From assembly GCA_902569285.1 (NCBI GenBank), contig CACFTS010000006.1, positions 1-41,907 of the forward strand: a stretch of 41,907 nucleotides of DNA, given 5' to 3'. The DNA comes from an uncultured Pelagibacteraceae bacterium (GTDB lineage: Bacteria > Pseudomonadota > Alphaproteobacteria > Pelagibacterales > Pelagibacteraceae). The notes under the pieces are model-generated. The model was not told where the DNA came from. It made no database searches and saw nothing but the letters and a program-made list of their open reading frames with translations. The position numbers and the translations under genes are program-made. Of the stretch, positions 26,478-38,616 are shown one piece after another (the stretch's first letter is position 1; each line of letters starts with the position of its first letter).

Positions 26478-28882
26478 AAATTACATATGATTGGTTGAAA
26501 GATCATCTTCAAACAAAAAATTCTGAAAATCAACTTTTAGAAAAATTAACAGATATAGGTTTGGAAGTTGAGGGAATAGGAAATACATCTTCAGATTTAG
26601 ATAAGTTTATAGTATCAAAAATTGTCAGAACTGAAAAACATCCAAACGCAGATAGACTAAAGGTTTGTGATGTAGATATTGGTCAAAAAAAAATAATCAA
26701 AGTTGTCTGTGGTGCTCGAAATGCAAAAGAAGGACTTTTGACTATTTATGCTCCTCCTGGAGCTATTATTCCAAAAAATAAAATGAAACTTGTTGTAACA
26801 CAAATAAGAGGAGTAACCTCAAATGGTATGCTTTGTTCTGATTCAGAACTTGAATTATCAGATGAAAGTGATGGTATAACTGAGCTTAAATACAGTAAAT
26901 ATAAAGATAAAATTGGAAAAAAATATTTCAATAAAAACAATTCAAATTTAATTGATTTAGCAATCACACCAAATAGACCAGATTGTTTAGGTGTAAGAGG
27001 TATAGCTAGAGATTTAGCAACAGCAGGCTTTGGAAAACTTAAAGATAATAAAATTAATAAAATTAAATCAAAAGGAAAACAAAAAATAAGCATTAAAATT
27101 TTGAAAGAAAAAAATCAAGGTTGCACAATATTTGGGAGCTATTTAGTAACTAATGTCCAAAATGCAGAAAGCCCAAAATGGCTTAAAGATAAATTAATTT
27201 CTATAGGTCAAAAACCTATTTCAGCAATTGTAGATATTACAAATTATGTAATGTTGGACTTAAATAGACCATTACATGCGTATGATGCTGATAAAATTCA
27301 GAAAGGCATAGTTGTTAGAAACTCAAAAAAAGGTGAAAAATTTAAGGCCTTGGATAATAAGGAATATAAACTTGATGAGGGTATGTGTGTAATTTCTGAT
27401 AACGCAGGAGTATTAGGGTTAGGTGGAATAATTGGTGGAATTAGATCTGGAACTGAGTTTAATACAAAAAATGTTTTAATAGAATCTGCTTATTTTAACC
27501 CAAAATCGATTAGAAAAACATCAAAACAATTAAATATTGATACTGATGCAAAATTTCGATTTGAAAGAGGAATTGACCCATTATCTATTGAACAAGGTTT
27601 AATTAAAGCAGCAAATTTAATTAAAGAAGTTTGTGGTGGAGAAATTAGCAAAATAGATATTCAAAAAGTAGATAAATACAAAGAAAAAAATATTAATTTT
27701 GAAATTGAATTATTTGAAAAAATTTCAGGTTTTAAAATTTCCAAAAAGGAAATTTTAAAAATTTTAAATGATCTAGGATTTGAAGTTAAAGGAGATAAAA
27801 AGTTTCTTAAGTTAAAAGTTCCTTCATGGAGACCAGATATAGAAGAATCTATTGATGTTGTTGAGGAATTAGTGAGAATTTATGGTTATGATAAAATAAA
27901 AAAGATAGATCCTATAAAAATAAGATCTAAATCTACTTTGAATAAAACTCAAAAATTATTTCACTTTTTGCAAAGATCAATAGCTACAAAAGGCTACCAA
28001 GAAGCCATTACCTGGTCATTTACGGATTCTAAAATTAATGATTTGTTTAAATCTAATATGAAAAATATTGAGATTGTTAATCCTATAAGTTCTGATCTTA
28101 ATGTTTTAAGAAACTCAATATTTTCAAATTTGACCATTTATCTTAATAAAAATTTAGATAGAGGTATTAAAGATCTCTCTTTATTTGAAATTGGCCCTAT
28201 ATTTTATGGATCAAACCCTGGTGACCAAGAAACAGTCGTAGGGGGCTTGCGCTCGGGAAAAGTTTCGAGGTTATCATGGATAGAAAAAGATAGAAATGTC
28301 GATGTTTTTGATGTTAAAAAAGATGTTATTCAGACTTTAGTTGAATCAGGCTATGATAAATCAAAAATTTTTATAGATGACCAAACTCCTAATTATTATC
28401 ATCCAGGTAAATCAGGGAGAATTTTTCTAAATAAAAGAAAAGATAAAGTTGCTGCATATTTTGGGGAAATTCACCCTAATATTTTAAATAGAATTGATAT
28501 TAAAACTGAAGCCCTTTTAGGATTTGAAATATTTGTAGATAATTTAAAACAACCGAAAAAATCTCTTAAAGATCAAAAAAATATATACCAAGTATCTGAT
28601 TTTCAAAAATCTGAAAGAGATTTTGCTTTTATAATTGATAAAAATTTTAAATCTCAAGAAATAATCGAAGTTATTTCAAATATTGATAAAGAACTTATCA
28701 GAAATGTTAATATTTTTGATATTTACGAGGGTGAAAATATTCCTAATGGTAAGAAATCAATTGCTTTAAATGTGACTATTCAGTCGATGACAAAAACTTT
28801 AAAAGATAAAGATTTAGAAAAGGTAAATAAACTAATTGTCGATACTGTAGAAAATACAACTGGTGCAAAAATTCGATCTTAA
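26474..28882 (+). CDS. pheT: Phenylalanyl-tRNA synthetase beta subunit
   Basis: This 802-residue subunit handles tRNA binding and editing of mischarged tyrosine. Domains in order are the tRNA-binding OB fold (about residues 39-150, with [15 protein letters not shown]), the B3/B4 editing domain ([21 protein letters not shown]), B5, the inactive catalytic-like core, and the C-terminal ferredoxin-fold anticodon-binding domain (from about residue 708, ending [14 protein letters not shown]). Length matches the E. coli type. It overlaps pheS by four bases and is followed after seven bases by lepA. Confidence 0.97.
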   Translation: MKITYDWLKDHLQTKNSENQLLEKLTDIGLEVEGIGNTSSDLDKFIVSKIVRTEKHPNADRLKVCDVDIGQKKIIKVVCGARNAKEGLLTIYAPPGAIIPKNKMKLVVTQIRGVTSNGMLCSDSELELSDESDGITELKYSKYKDKIGKKYFNKNNSNLIDLAITPNRPDCLGVRGIARDLATAGFGKLKDNKINKIKSKGKQKISIKILKEKNQGCTIFGSYLVTNVQNAESPKWLKDKLISIGQKPISAIVDITNYVMLDLNRPLHAYDADKIQKGIVVRNSKKGEKFKALDNKEYKLDEGMCVISDNAGVLGLGGIIGGIRSGTEFNTKNVLIESAYFNPKSIRKTSKQLNIDTDAKFRFERGIDPLSIEQGLIKAANLIKEVCGGEISKIDIQKVDKYKEKNINFEIELFEKISGFKISKKEILKILNDLGFEVKGDKKFLKLKVPSWRPDIEESIDVVEELVRIYGYDKIKKIDPIKIRSKSTLNKTQKLFHFLQRSIATKGYQEAITWSFTDSKINDLFKSNMKNIEIVNPISSDLNVLRNSIFSNLTIYLNKNLDRGIKDLSLFEIGPIFYGSNPGDQETVVGGLRSGKVSRLSWIEKDRNVDVFDVKKDVIQTLVESGYDKSKIFIDDQTPNYYHPGKSGRIFLNKRKDKVAAYFGEIHPNILNRIDIKTEALLGFEIFVDNLKQPKKSLKDQKNIYQVSDFQKSERDFAFIIDKNFKSQEIIEVISNIDKELIRNVNIFDIYEGENIPNGKKSIALNVTIQSMTKTLKDKDLEKVNKLIVDTVENTTGAKIRS

Positions 28883-28889
28883 AAATTAA

Positions 28890-30698
28890 ATGAGCACTAT
28901 TGATAACATAAGAAATTTTGCAATTATAGCTCATATCGATCATGGTAAATCAACAATAGCCGATAGAATTATTCATAAATGTGGTGGTTTAACAGAACGA
29001 GAAATGAAAGCACAAGTTCTAGACTCAATGGATATTGAAAGAGAAAGAGGGATAACCATTAAAGCTCAAACGGTTAAATTAAACTATAAATCAAAAAATG
29101 GAAAAGAATATATTCTTAATATTATTGATACTCCTGGCCATGTAGATTTTAGTTATGAAGTTAGTAGATCACTTTATGCCTGTGAAGGATCAATATTGAT
29201 TGTTGATAGTACTCAAGGTGTAGAAGCTCAAACATTAGCTAACGTTTATCAAGCTTTGGATATTAATCATGAAATTATTCCTGTGTTAAATAAGATAGAT
29301 TTACCAGCTTCAGACTTAGAAAAAACAAAAAAACAGATTGAAGATGTAATTGGAATTGATACTGAGAATGCTGTTCCATGTTCTGGTAAAACTGGCGAAG
29401 GTATAGATGAGATTTTAGAACAAATTATCAATCAATTGCCAGGTCCAAAAGGAAAATTAAATGAAGATTTGAAATGTTTATTAGTTGATAGCTGGTATGA
29501 TAGTTATCTTGGAGTTGTAATTTTAGTTAGAGTAATCAATGGTAAGATTACTAAAAATATGAAGGTTAAAATGCTTTCAACAAATCAAGACTATATTATT
29601 GAAAAAGTAGGAGTGTTTACTCCAAAAGCAAAAGATATAAACGAATTAAATACTGGAGAAATTGGTTTCATAACAACAGGTATTAAAGTTTTATCAGAAA
29701 CAAAAGTGGGTGATACAATTTGTGACGCATCCAAACCACCAGTTCAAGCTTTACCTGGTTTTAAGCCAAGTAAACCAGTAGTATTTTGTGGATTATTTCC
29801 AGTAGATAGTTCTGAATATCAAAAACTTAAAGATGGGCTAGCAAAATTACAATTGAATGATGCAAGTTTTTCGTTTGAACCAGAATCATCATCAGCTTTA
29901 GGTTTGGGGTTTAGATGTGGGTTCTTGGGACTCCTTCATTTAGAAATAATTACAGAGAGATTAGAAAGGGAATTTGATGTCAATTTACTTACCACGACTC
30001 CTGGAGTTGTTTACAAAGTGAATTTAAATAGTGGAGATATTATTGATTTACAAAATCCATCAAGCCTTCCCAATCCAACTTTAATTAAATTTATTGAAGA
30101 GCCGTGGATTAAAGCAACAGTCATAACACCAGATGAATACCTAGGGGCAATTATAAAGCTTTGTCAGGATAAAAGAGGAATACAAACTAACTTGAGTTAT
30201 TCAGGTAATAGAGCTGTTTTAAGTTATGAGCTTCCATTAAACGAGGTAGTGTTTGATTTTAATGATAGAATTAAATCTATGACAAGCGGTTATGCTAGTT
30301 TTGATTATGAAATAATAGAACATAGGGAAGGAAATTTAGTAAAGTTAACTATATTAGTTAATGGTGAGACAGTAGATGCTTTAGCGATAATGATACATAA
30401 GGATTTTGCTCAAAGAACAGGTAGAGAGGTTTGTGAAAAGCTTAAAGATTTAATACCAAGGCATAATTTTATGATTCCAATTCAAGCAGCAATCGGTGGA
30501 AAAATTATTGCTAGGGAGACTATAAAAGGTTTTAAAAAAGATGTTTTAACAAAAATTCATGGTGGTGGCGCTGCAGATAGGAAGAGAAAGTTATTAGAAA
30601 AACAGAAGAAAGGAAAAGCTAGATCTAAACAATTTGGAAAAGTTGAAATTCCGCAGGAAGCATTTATTGGAGTTTTAAAAATTAATAATAAAATCTAG
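28890..30698 (+). CDS. lepA: Elongation factor 4 (LepA) GTPase
   Basis: This 602-residue ribosomal GTPase can act on stalled or back-translocated ribosomes and in 30S biogenesis. The G domain has AHIDHGKST (from residue 14), DTPGHVDF (80-87) and NKID (134-137). Domains II, III and V and the LepA-specific C-terminal domain follow ([20 protein letters not shown]). Full length. It is the last gene of the translation run that starts at 21130. Its stop TAG shares the palindrome CTAG with the stop of the sugar-cassette oxidoreductase on the other strand. Confidence 0.97.
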   Translation: MSTIDNIRNFAIIAHIDHGKSTIADRIIHKCGGLTEREMKAQVLDSMDIERERGITIKAQTVKLNYKSKNGKEYILNIIDTPGHVDFSYEVSRSLYACEGSILIVDSTQGVEAQTLANVYQALDINHEIIPVLNKIDLPASDLEKTKKQIEDVIGIDTENAVPCSGKTGEGIDEILEQIINQLPGPKGKLNEDLKCLLVDSWYDSYLGVVILVRVINGKITKNMKVKMLSTNQDYIIEKVGVFTPKAKDINELNTGEIGFITTGIKVLSETKVGDTICDASKPPVQALPGFKPSKPVVFCGLFPVDSSEYQKLKDGLAKLQLNDASFSFEPESSSALGLGFRCGFLGLLHLEIITERLEREFDVNLLTTTPGVVYKVNLNSGDIIDLQNPSSLPNPTLIKFIEEPWIKATVITPDEYLGAIIKLCQDKRGIQTNLSYSGNRAVLSYELPLNEVVFDFNDRIKSMTSGYASFDYEIIEHREGNLVKLTILVNGETVDALAIMIHKDFAQRTGREVCEKLKDLIPRHNFMIPIQAAIGGKIIARETIKGFKKDVLTKIHGGGAADRKRKLLEKQKKGKARSKQFGKVEIPQEAFIGVLKINNKI

Positions 30699-31522
30699 TT
30701 ATAATTAAGCAATTTCTTATCAATTTTAAATAGTAATTCATAAGTTTTGAAAACTGACGAAATCTCATTGATTTTATCTTTTTTATAAAATTTTTCTAAA
30801 AGTATTTTAATTGTTCTACGATTCTTTTTTTTGTAACCATCATAGATTTCTTTTTTAATATTTTTAAATATAAATATTTTTTTTGTTCTTTTTTTTAGGA
30901 AATTTGAGAAGATTATAAAAATTTTTAAATTATTAAATAAGAATTCTATTTTTAAGTCTTCTAAAATTCTATCTTTTTTTTTATTTCTGGAAAATTTTAA
31001 AATGTTAAATTTTTTTGGAAGACCAAAATATTTTACCATTAAAGCTAAAGGATGAGGTAACCAATCGAAAAATGGCTTATTATACGTATTCGTGACATCA
31101 TTTTTTCCATAGACCATCTCAATTTTTTTTAATTTTTTAAAATTATCTTTAAAAATTTTGAATTTTTCAAAATTTAAAACATCATTGTGATGTATCATAA
31201 TTTTTTGTTTAAAATTTCTATTTAATTTATATATTTTTTTTAATTCATTAAAATTTTCCACCAAAGGTTTTTCAACAATTATATTTTTCTTTTTTTTAAT
31301 TGCGTAACGTAAATATTTGTAATGTGAGGCCACAGGTGAAGTAATGATAATTAAATTAAATTTATTTGACTCAAAAAATTTTTTAATATTTTGACTTTTT
31401 TTATTTATATTTCTTTTTGAAATTATTTTAATAAGATTAAACTTCTTAGATTTTTTAATTTCTTTCTGAAAAGCTTTACTCATTTTACCTCTTCCTATTA
31501 ATCCTATATTATATACTTTCAT
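30695..31522 (-). CDS. Gfo/Idh/MocA-family oxidoreductase
   Basis: This 275-residue NAD(P)-dependent sugar oxidoreductase-like protein has a Rossmann start [14 protein letters not shown], the EKP motif with Lys85 (VEKPLVEN), and a D-x-x-x-H pair (Asp153, His157 in [10 protein letters not shown]) in the place of the catalytic residues. It is shorter than the usual 330-370 residues and extremely rich in Lys, Phe, Ile and Asn, especially after residue 165. The C-terminal part may be degenerate or simply reduced. Its start overlaps the stop of the methyltransferase by one base. It is the last gene of the four-gene cassette and probably reduces or oxidises a nucleotide sugar intermediate. Exact reaction unknown. 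Confidence 0.75.
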   Translation of the reverse strand: MKVYNIGLIGRGKMSKAFQKEIKKSKKFNLIKIISKRNINKKSQNIKKFFESNKFNLIIITSPVASHYKYLRYAIKKKKNIIVEKPLVENFNELKKIYKLNRNFKQKIMIHHNDVLNFEKFKIFKDNFKKLKKIEMVYGKNDVTNTYNKPFFDWLPHPLALMVKYFGLPKKFNILKFSRNKKKDRILEDLKIEFLFNNLKIFIIFSNFLKKRTKKIFIFKNIKKEIYDGYKKKNRRTIKILLEKFYKKDKINEISSVFKTYELLFKIDKKLLNYN

Positions 31523-32763
31523 TAAATTAACCTTGGATTTGGAAAAGGAATTAAAAATTTTCCGCCTTTTTTTTTAAATTTTTTATTTTTAGCAATAATT
31601 AATTCGGCATAATTCCAAGCAAAAATAATTAAAACATCTATATTTTTTTTATTCATATTTAATGGATCTAGTATTTTTATTTTAGTACCAGGGATACATA
31701 AACCTTGTTTTAATTTATTATCATCAAAAATAAATTTTATATTTTTTTCTGAAATTTTAAAATAATTTAAAAAAGTAGTTGTTTTTGCTGCTGCACCATA
31801 TCCGGCAATACTCATATTATTATTTATACAATTTTGGATAAGTGAATTTAGTTTATTTTTACAATTAATAATTTTCTTTTCGAATTTTTTATAAGTACTA
31901 ACATTAAACAAATTTAACTGTTTTTTTTCTTTTAGAATTTGTTTTTTTATACTTTTTTGATTTTTAGAATTTTTATTTTTTGAGACATAAACCCTTAAGG
32001 AACCACCTTGTGCATCTGGAGTTTTAAAATTTACAACATTTAGGTTAAATTTTTTTACAAATTTTGAAATAGGGTATAACGCATGATAATCTAAATGTTC
32101 ATGATAAATTGTATCAAAAGTATTTTTTTTTAAAACTGAAGCTCTATAAGAAATCTCAAATACAAATAACCCCTCATCTTTTAATAGATTTTGTACACCA
32201 TTAAAAAAATCATTTAAATCTTCTACATGAGCACAAACATGATTAGCAGTAATTATGTCAAATTTCCCATATTTTTTTTTTATATTTTCACTTTTTTTCA
32301 TTGTAAAAAAATCATCTATCTGAGTAATTCCTTTTTTTAAAGATAATTTTTTTAAATTTTTAGCTGGATCTATCCCTAATCTAAAAAATTTTTTCTTTTC
32401 AAAGAAATTTAGAAAGGTTCCATCATTTGAAGCAATATCTAAAATTTTAGTATTCCTATTTTTAAACATTTTTCTTATTTCATTTGCATAACTCTTAAAA
32501 TGTAAAAAATTTTTTTTTGAAGTGTTTGTTTTATAAAGATAATTACTGAACATTTTTGATGGTTTTATAGAGTGAGTCAATTGCAGATGACCACAATTAT
32601 TGCAATAGTTTAACTTAAGAGGATATTTTCTTAATTTTTTACTAATTTCAATTTTTAAGTATGAATTTGCTAATGGTGTTCGACCTAAATCAAAAACTTT
32701 TTTTAAATTTTTAGAATTACATAAACGACAAAATTTTATCGATACACAATCTTTTTTTTGCAC
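31522..32763 (-). CDS. Sugar C-methyltransferase (NovU/TylC3/TcaB9 type)
   Basis: This 413-residue SAM-dependent methyltransferase has the three-part layout of nucleotide-sugar C-methyltransferases. First is an N-terminal zinc-binding module with Cys12, Cys15, Cys54 and Cys57. Next is the SAM-binding domain (ILDIASNDGTFLNFF, residues 107-121) with the active-site stretch TIYHEHLDYHAL. Last is a C-terminal domain with IAGYGAAAKTTTFLNYF. Characterised relatives add a methyl group to carbon 3 or 5 of a dTDP-4-keto sugar to make branched sugars. It sits between the cupin and the oxidoreductase with one-base overlaps on both sides. The family is clear; the position methylated is not. Confidence 0.87.
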   Translation of the reverse strand: MQKKDCVSIKFCRLCNSKNLKKVFDLGRTPLANSYLKIEISKKLRKYPLKLNYCNNCGHLQLTHSIKPSKMFSNYLYKTNTSKKNFLHFKSYANEIRKMFKNRNTKILDIASNDGTFLNFFEKKKFFRLGIDPAKNLKKLSLKKGITQIDDFFTMKKSENIKKKYGKFDIITANHVCAHVEDLNDFFNGVQNLLKDEGLFVFEISYRASVLKKNTFDTIYHEHLDYHALYPISKFVKKFNLNVVNFKTPDAQGGSLRVYVSKNKNSKNQKSIKKQILKEKKQLNLFNVSTYKKFEKKIINCKNKLNSLIQNCINNNMSIAGYGAAAKTTTFLNYFKISEKNIKFIFDDNKLKQGLCIPGTKIKILDPLNMNKKNIDVLIIFAWNYAELIIAKNKKFKKKGGKFLIPFPNPRLI

Positions 32764-33188
32764 TATTTATATTTTGAGATTATTTTTTTTACTTTTGGTT
32801 CTTGGTCCATATTTAATCTAACTAAATCTCTTTCGTAATCAAATTTATCTCTTTTTCTACTACTATATGAAAGAAAATGAGTATTTTTTAAAAAATAAGC
32901 TAGGTGGTCTTGATCATATGTTGTAAAAAATAAGTCTCCCCTTTTCATTACTTTATAATTTAGTTTTGATCCTTTAGATCTATTTCTGTAAAAAAATAAT
33001 ATTTCACCTTTTAATATGTAGCAAAAGTGTTCATCTTTTTTATGGTAATGATTTGCTCTTATAGTTCCTTTTTTTGAAAAAATTTCTATAGATGATGAAA
33101 AACCTTTGTCTAATATTTTTAAAAGATAACCTCTTTTATCTCTGAAAACTTTGCCGGTCTTATGAACAAATTTGAATTTTTTTTTCAT
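32763..33188 (-). CDS. Cupin-domain sugar-nucleotide isomerase/epimerase-like protein
   Basis: This 141-residue single cupin carries the metal/substrate motif RANHYHKKDEHFCYILKGE (His47, His49, His54) and the second cupin motif GDLFFTTYDQDHLAYF. It resembles the small cupins found in polysaccharide clusters (FdtA-like ketoisomerases, CapF C-terminal domain, RmlC-related epimerases). Because it lies between a 4,6-dehydratase and a C-methyltransferase, an epimerase or ketoisomerase acting on the dTDP-4-keto-6-deoxy sugar is the natural inference. Its ATG overlaps the dehydratase stop by four bases. Confidence 0.7.
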   Translation of the reverse strand: MKKKFKFVHKTGKVFRDKRGYLLKILDKGFSSSIEIFSKKGTIRANHYHKKDEHFCYILKGEILFFYRNRSKGSKLNYKVMKRGDLFFTTYDQDHLAYFLKNTHFLSYSSRKRDKFDYERDLVRLNMDQEPKVKKIISKYK

Positions 33189-34150
33189 ACTTTTTTAAAA
33201 ATTTTATAATTCTTTTTATACCATTCAATTATCATAGGAAGATCCTTTAATAAATTTCTTTTTGGACTCCATCCTAATTTTTGAATTTTTTTTGACGAAA
33301 CAGAGTATCTTTTGTCATTATATAATCTATCTTTAGTAAACTTGATAAATTTTTCTGGATTTTTTTTAAAGATTTTACAAATGTATCGTGCAATGTTGAT
33401 ATTTTTTTCGAAAAAATTACTTCCAACATTATATGTACCTTTATCTTTTTTTTTAACTAAAAGTATTAATGCATTAGCAAAGTCTTCAGCGGAGAGGTAA
33501 AATCTTATATTTTTTCCATTTCCGTGAATAGGAATTGGCTTGTTATGAATTAGATTAACAATTGATGTTGAAATTAATTTTTCAGGGTATTGTCTAATAC
33601 CATATATATTATTTGCCCTGACAATTATTATTTCTTTTTTATAAGTATACTTATAACTATTTATTAATATTTCAGCTGCAGCTTTAGATGCGGAATATGG
33701 ATTAGTTGGATTTACTAATTGATTTTCATAACAAGTCCCTGTTATTTTTTCACCATAGACCTCATCCGAGCTTATATGAAGAATTTTTTTAACTTTTTTC
33801 TTAATACACTCTAAAAAAAAGGCATGGGCACCTAGTGAGTTTGTTTTTGTAAAATTTAATGGAGAAATAAAAGAATTATCTACGTGACTTTCGGCAGCTA
33901 TATTTATTGCCAAATCACAATTTTCTAAAAATTTACTATATTTTTTAGTATTGACGATATCACATTTAATAAACTTTACTCTTTTGGATTTTGTAATTGA
34001 GGAAATATAAGCTTTGTTTCCTGCATAAGTAAGTTTGTCTAGAATTATGATATTGCTTTTTGGAAAATTTTTAAAAAAAGTTTCTGATACATGTGAACCA
34101 ATAAATCCAGCTCCACCAGTAATAAAAATTTTTTTTAATTTGTTTTTCAT
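33185..34150 (-). CDS. dTDP-glucose 4,6-dehydratase-like NAD-dependent enzyme
   Basis: This 321-residue extended short-chain dehydrogenase has the Rossmann loop GGAGFIGSHV (residues 12-21), the DKLTYAGN segment (38-45) and AAESHVDNS typical of RmlB, the catalytic DE pair in SSDEVYGE (129-130), and the YxxxK pair Tyr152/Lys156. The DE pair argues for a 4,6-dehydratase rather than a plain epimerase. It is about 40 residues shorter than E. coli RmlB. It is the first gene of the minus-strand sugar cassette and would make the 4-keto-6-deoxy sugar used by the next genes. Genes for RmlA, RmlC and RmlD are not in the window. Confidence 0.85.
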   Translation of the reverse strand: MKNKLKKIFITGGAGFIGSHVSETFFKNFPKSNIIILDKLTYAGNKAYISSITKSKRVKFIKCDIVNTKKYSKFLENCDLAINIAAESHVDNSFISPLNFTKTNSLGAHAFFLECIKKKVKKILHISSDEVYGEKITGTCYENQLVNPTNPYSASKAAAEILINSYKYTYKKEIIIVRANNIYGIRQYPEKLISTSIVNLIHNKPIPIHGNGKNIRFYLSAEDFANALILLVKKKDKGTYNVGSNFFEKNINIARYICKIFKKNPEKFIKFTKDRLYNDKRYSVSSKKIQKLGWSPKRNLLKDLPMIIEWYKKNYKIFKKV

Positions 34151-34220
34151 TTATTGTATAATGGTGTACTAAATTAATTAAAAGATTTATATTAAAAGCC
34201 TTAAATTTTGCAAATATAAA

Positions 34221-35039
34221 ATGAAGATATTTGATTGTTTCATGTATTTTGATGAGGATTTACTATTAGATTTGAGACTTAATATTTTAGATAGTTTTGT
34301 TGATAAATTTATAATAGTTGAGTCAAACCTAACACATACTGGGAATTTAAAAAAATTTAAATTTAATATAAATAAATTTGAAAAATTTAAACACAAAATT
34401 AATTATTATCCATTAGAGAATTTAAAAATTGATAAAAATTTAAAGTTGAAAAAAAATTGGTCTCAGTATCATTTGGTTGATCAATCGATTAGAAACTCAA
34501 TTTCTAGATATATTTCTGATGCTTCAGATGAGGATTGGATTATAATTTCAGATATTGATGAATTACCTAATCCAAATATAATCCAAAATTTTGACAAAAG
34601 AAAAAAGTATTCATTTTTTGAACAACAATTATTTTATTATAAGTTTAATTTAAAATGTGTTTCAGAACCTCCATGGTATGGTTCACGTTTATGTGTAAAA
34701 AAATATTTAAAATCCCCACAATGGTTGAGGAATATAAAGATAAATAAAAAAGATAATTTATTAAAAAAAATTTTTAATGATCAACAGATATTAAAAAATG
34801 GTGGATGGCATTTCAGTTCAGTCAAAAAACCCTCTGAGATTATTACAAAGCTCAAATCATTTGCACATAATGAACTTGTTAAAGAATATATGCTTAATGA
34901 AAATTATATAAGAGATAAAATAAAAAATTGTGAGGATATTTTTGATCGGGGGACGATTTTAAAAAAAGTTGAATTGAATAATGATTTTCCTGAATATCTT
35001 TTGAAAAATAAAGATAAGTATAGTGAATTCATAATTTAG
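34221..35039 (+). CDS. Glycosyltransferase family 17 (N-acetylglucosaminyltransferase-like)
   Basis: This 272-residue protein matches the GT17 pattern: start MKIFDCFMYFDEDLLLDLRL, then IIVESNLTHTGNLKK, then the acidic metal-binding stretch ISDIDELPNP (Asp111, Asp113, Glu114), and GGWHFSS near the C-terminus. The family's best-known member is the eukaryotic beta-1,4-mannosyl GlcNAc transferase III; bacterial members occur in surface-glycan clusters. It is divergent from the sugar cassette across a 70-base gap, where TATAAT at 34157 may be its -10 box. No Shine-Dalgarno sequence is seen. tRNA-Ser follows 19 bases after the stop. Donor and acceptor unknown. Confidence 0.82.
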   Translation: MKIFDCFMYFDEDLLLDLRLNILDSFVDKFIIVESNLTHTGNLKKFKFNINKFEKFKHKINYYPLENLKIDKNLKLKKNWSQYHLVDQSIRNSISRYISDASDEDWIIISDIDELPNPNIIQNFDKRKKYSFFEQQLFYYKFNLKCVSEPPWYGSRLCVKKYLKSPQWLRNIKINKKDNLLKKIFNDQQILKNGGWHFSSVKKPSEIITKLKSFAHNELVKEYMLNENYIRDKIKNCEDIFDRGTILKKVELNNDFPEYLLKNKDKYSEFII

Positions 35040-35058
35040 TTATTATATTAATAATTTT

Positions 35059-35147
35059 GGAGAGGTGGCCGAGTGGTTGAAGGCGCACGCTTGGAAAGCG
35101 TGTAAAGGGGAAACCTTTTCATGGGTTCGAATCCCATTCTCTCCGCC

Positions 35148-35148
<1 letters not shown>
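35059..35148 (+). tRNA. tRNA-Ser (anticodon GGA)
   Basis: A 90-base class II tRNA with acceptor stem GGAGAGG paired to TCTCTCC, an anticodon arm CACGC/GCGTG around loop TTGGAAA giving anticodon GGA, a long variable arm (AAAGG/CCTTT), T arm GGGTTCGAATCCC, discriminator G and encoded CCA. It reads UCC and UCU. It marks one edge of the surface-sugar region. Confidence 0.95.
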
Positions 35149-37326
<2,178 letters not shown>

Positions 37327-37329
37327 AAA

Positions 37330-38616
37330 ATGAAGTTTTTTGAAACTTCAGAAGAATATTCTTTAAATAAATCTACTTACGTTAATTTAAGATGGATTGC
37401 TTATATTGGACAATTTATTACTATTTTATTTGTAAAATTTATTCTTAATTTAAATTTTGATTATTTAATTTGTATTTTAATTATATTTTTGGGTTCTTTA
37501 TCAAATTTTTACTTACTTTTAAGAATAAAAATTAATCAACTTAACAATAAATTATCAACATATTTTTTGTTAATTGATATATTTCAAATATCGAGTTTAT
37601 TTGTTATTACTGGAGGAATTACTAATCCATTTATATTTTTAATTATAATACCTTCCATAATTTCGTCTCAATATTTAAGTTATTTAAGTTCAATCACTCT
37701 AAGTTTAATAACAATAATTTTTTTAATATTATTGAGTTTTTTTTACTATGATATGCCACATACCGGTAAATTGCATTTTCATACTCCTAATTATTATTTA
37801 TATTCAATACCTTTATCAATAATTATAGGTCTTTGTTTTTTGGTATATTTTGGTTTTAAATTTGGAGAAGAAAGTAGAGTTAGAAAAAAAGCATATAATA
37901 AAATTCAAGAATTAATGGCAAGAGAAAATGAGTTACTTTCTTTAGGAGCTCAAGCAGCTGCATCAGCTCATTCACTTGGAACACCTCTTTCTACAATTTT
38001 ATTGACAGCCACAGAACTCCAAAAAGATTTTGGAAAAAATGAAAAGATTAAAAAAGATTTGGATTTATTAGTTAGCCAGAGTATTAGATGTAGAGAAATA
38101 CTTAAAAAACTTTCTTTGAATCCAAATATTGATAGTGAATTTTTAAAACAAAATCTTTCATTAAAAGATTATATAGAAGAAATTGTAAGGTCTTATAAGG
38201 AAATAAGTAAAAAAGAATTTGTAATTGACTTACAAAACTTCAAAGAGATAATAAATATTAAGAAATCTTTAGAAATTGTATATGGCTTGAGAAATTTTAT
38301 AGGAAATGCAAACAAATTTAGCAAAGAAAGAATAGAGATCATTCTTATTAGTGACAATAAAAATAGCTGTATAATTATTAGAGATGACGGATCAGGATTT
38401 CCAAAAGATTTAATTGATAAAGATAAAATAGGCGAACCATATATTAGATCAGTGAGTCCGAAGAATATTTCAAAATATGGTCTAGGACTTGGAACTTTTA
38501 TTGGAAAAACACTTTTAGAAAAAAATTTAGCAAAAATAAATTTTAATAATTCATTGGAAACCGGTGGAGCTGAAGTGATAGTTAAATGGAAAAATAAAGA
38601 TTTAATTAATATTTAA
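37330..38616 (+). CDS. regB: Redox-sensing histidine kinase of RegB/PrrB/ActS type
   Basis: This 428-residue inner-membrane sensor kinase has six hydrophobic segments in residues 20-180, the quinone-binding heptapeptide GGITNPF (95-101) that is diagnostic of RegB, and the H-box [14 protein letters not shown] with phosphorylated His214. It also has a Cys254 in [10 protein letters not shown], at the place of the redox cysteine of RegB. The ATPase domain has the N-box [17 protein letters not shown] and [14 protein letters not shown]. In photosynthetic and respiring alphaproteobacteria RegB with RegA controls energy and carbon genes in response to quinone redox state. The partner regA is not in the window. 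It is joined to gyrB by a three-base gap and ends tail-to-tail with cobT. Confidence 0.9.
   Translation: MKFFETSEEYSLNKSTYVNLRWIAYIGQFITILFVKFILNLNFDYLICILIIFLGSLSNFYLLLRIKINQLNNKLSTYFLLIDIFQISSLFVITGGITNPFIFLIIIPSIISSQYLSYLSSITLSLITIIFLILLSFFYYDMPHTGKLHFHTPNYYLYSIPLSIIIGLCFLVYFGFKFGEESRVRKKAYNKIQELMARENELLSLGAQAAASAHSLGTPLSTILLTATELQKDFGKNEKIKKDLDLLVSQSIRCREILKKLSLNPNIDSEFLKQNLSLKDYIEEIVRSYKEISKKEFVIDLQNFKEIINIKKSLEIVYGLRNFIGNANKFSKERIEIILISDNKNSCIIIRDDGSGFPKDLIDKDKIGEPYIRSVSPKNISKYGLGLGTFIGKTLLEKNLAKINFNNSLETGGAEVIVKWKNKDLINI

Noticed and set aside
26746..27093. A 115-codon minus-strand frame inside pheT
   Set aside because: It is a shadow frame of pheT; its hydrophobic stretches arise from complementing Lys/Glu/Asn codons.
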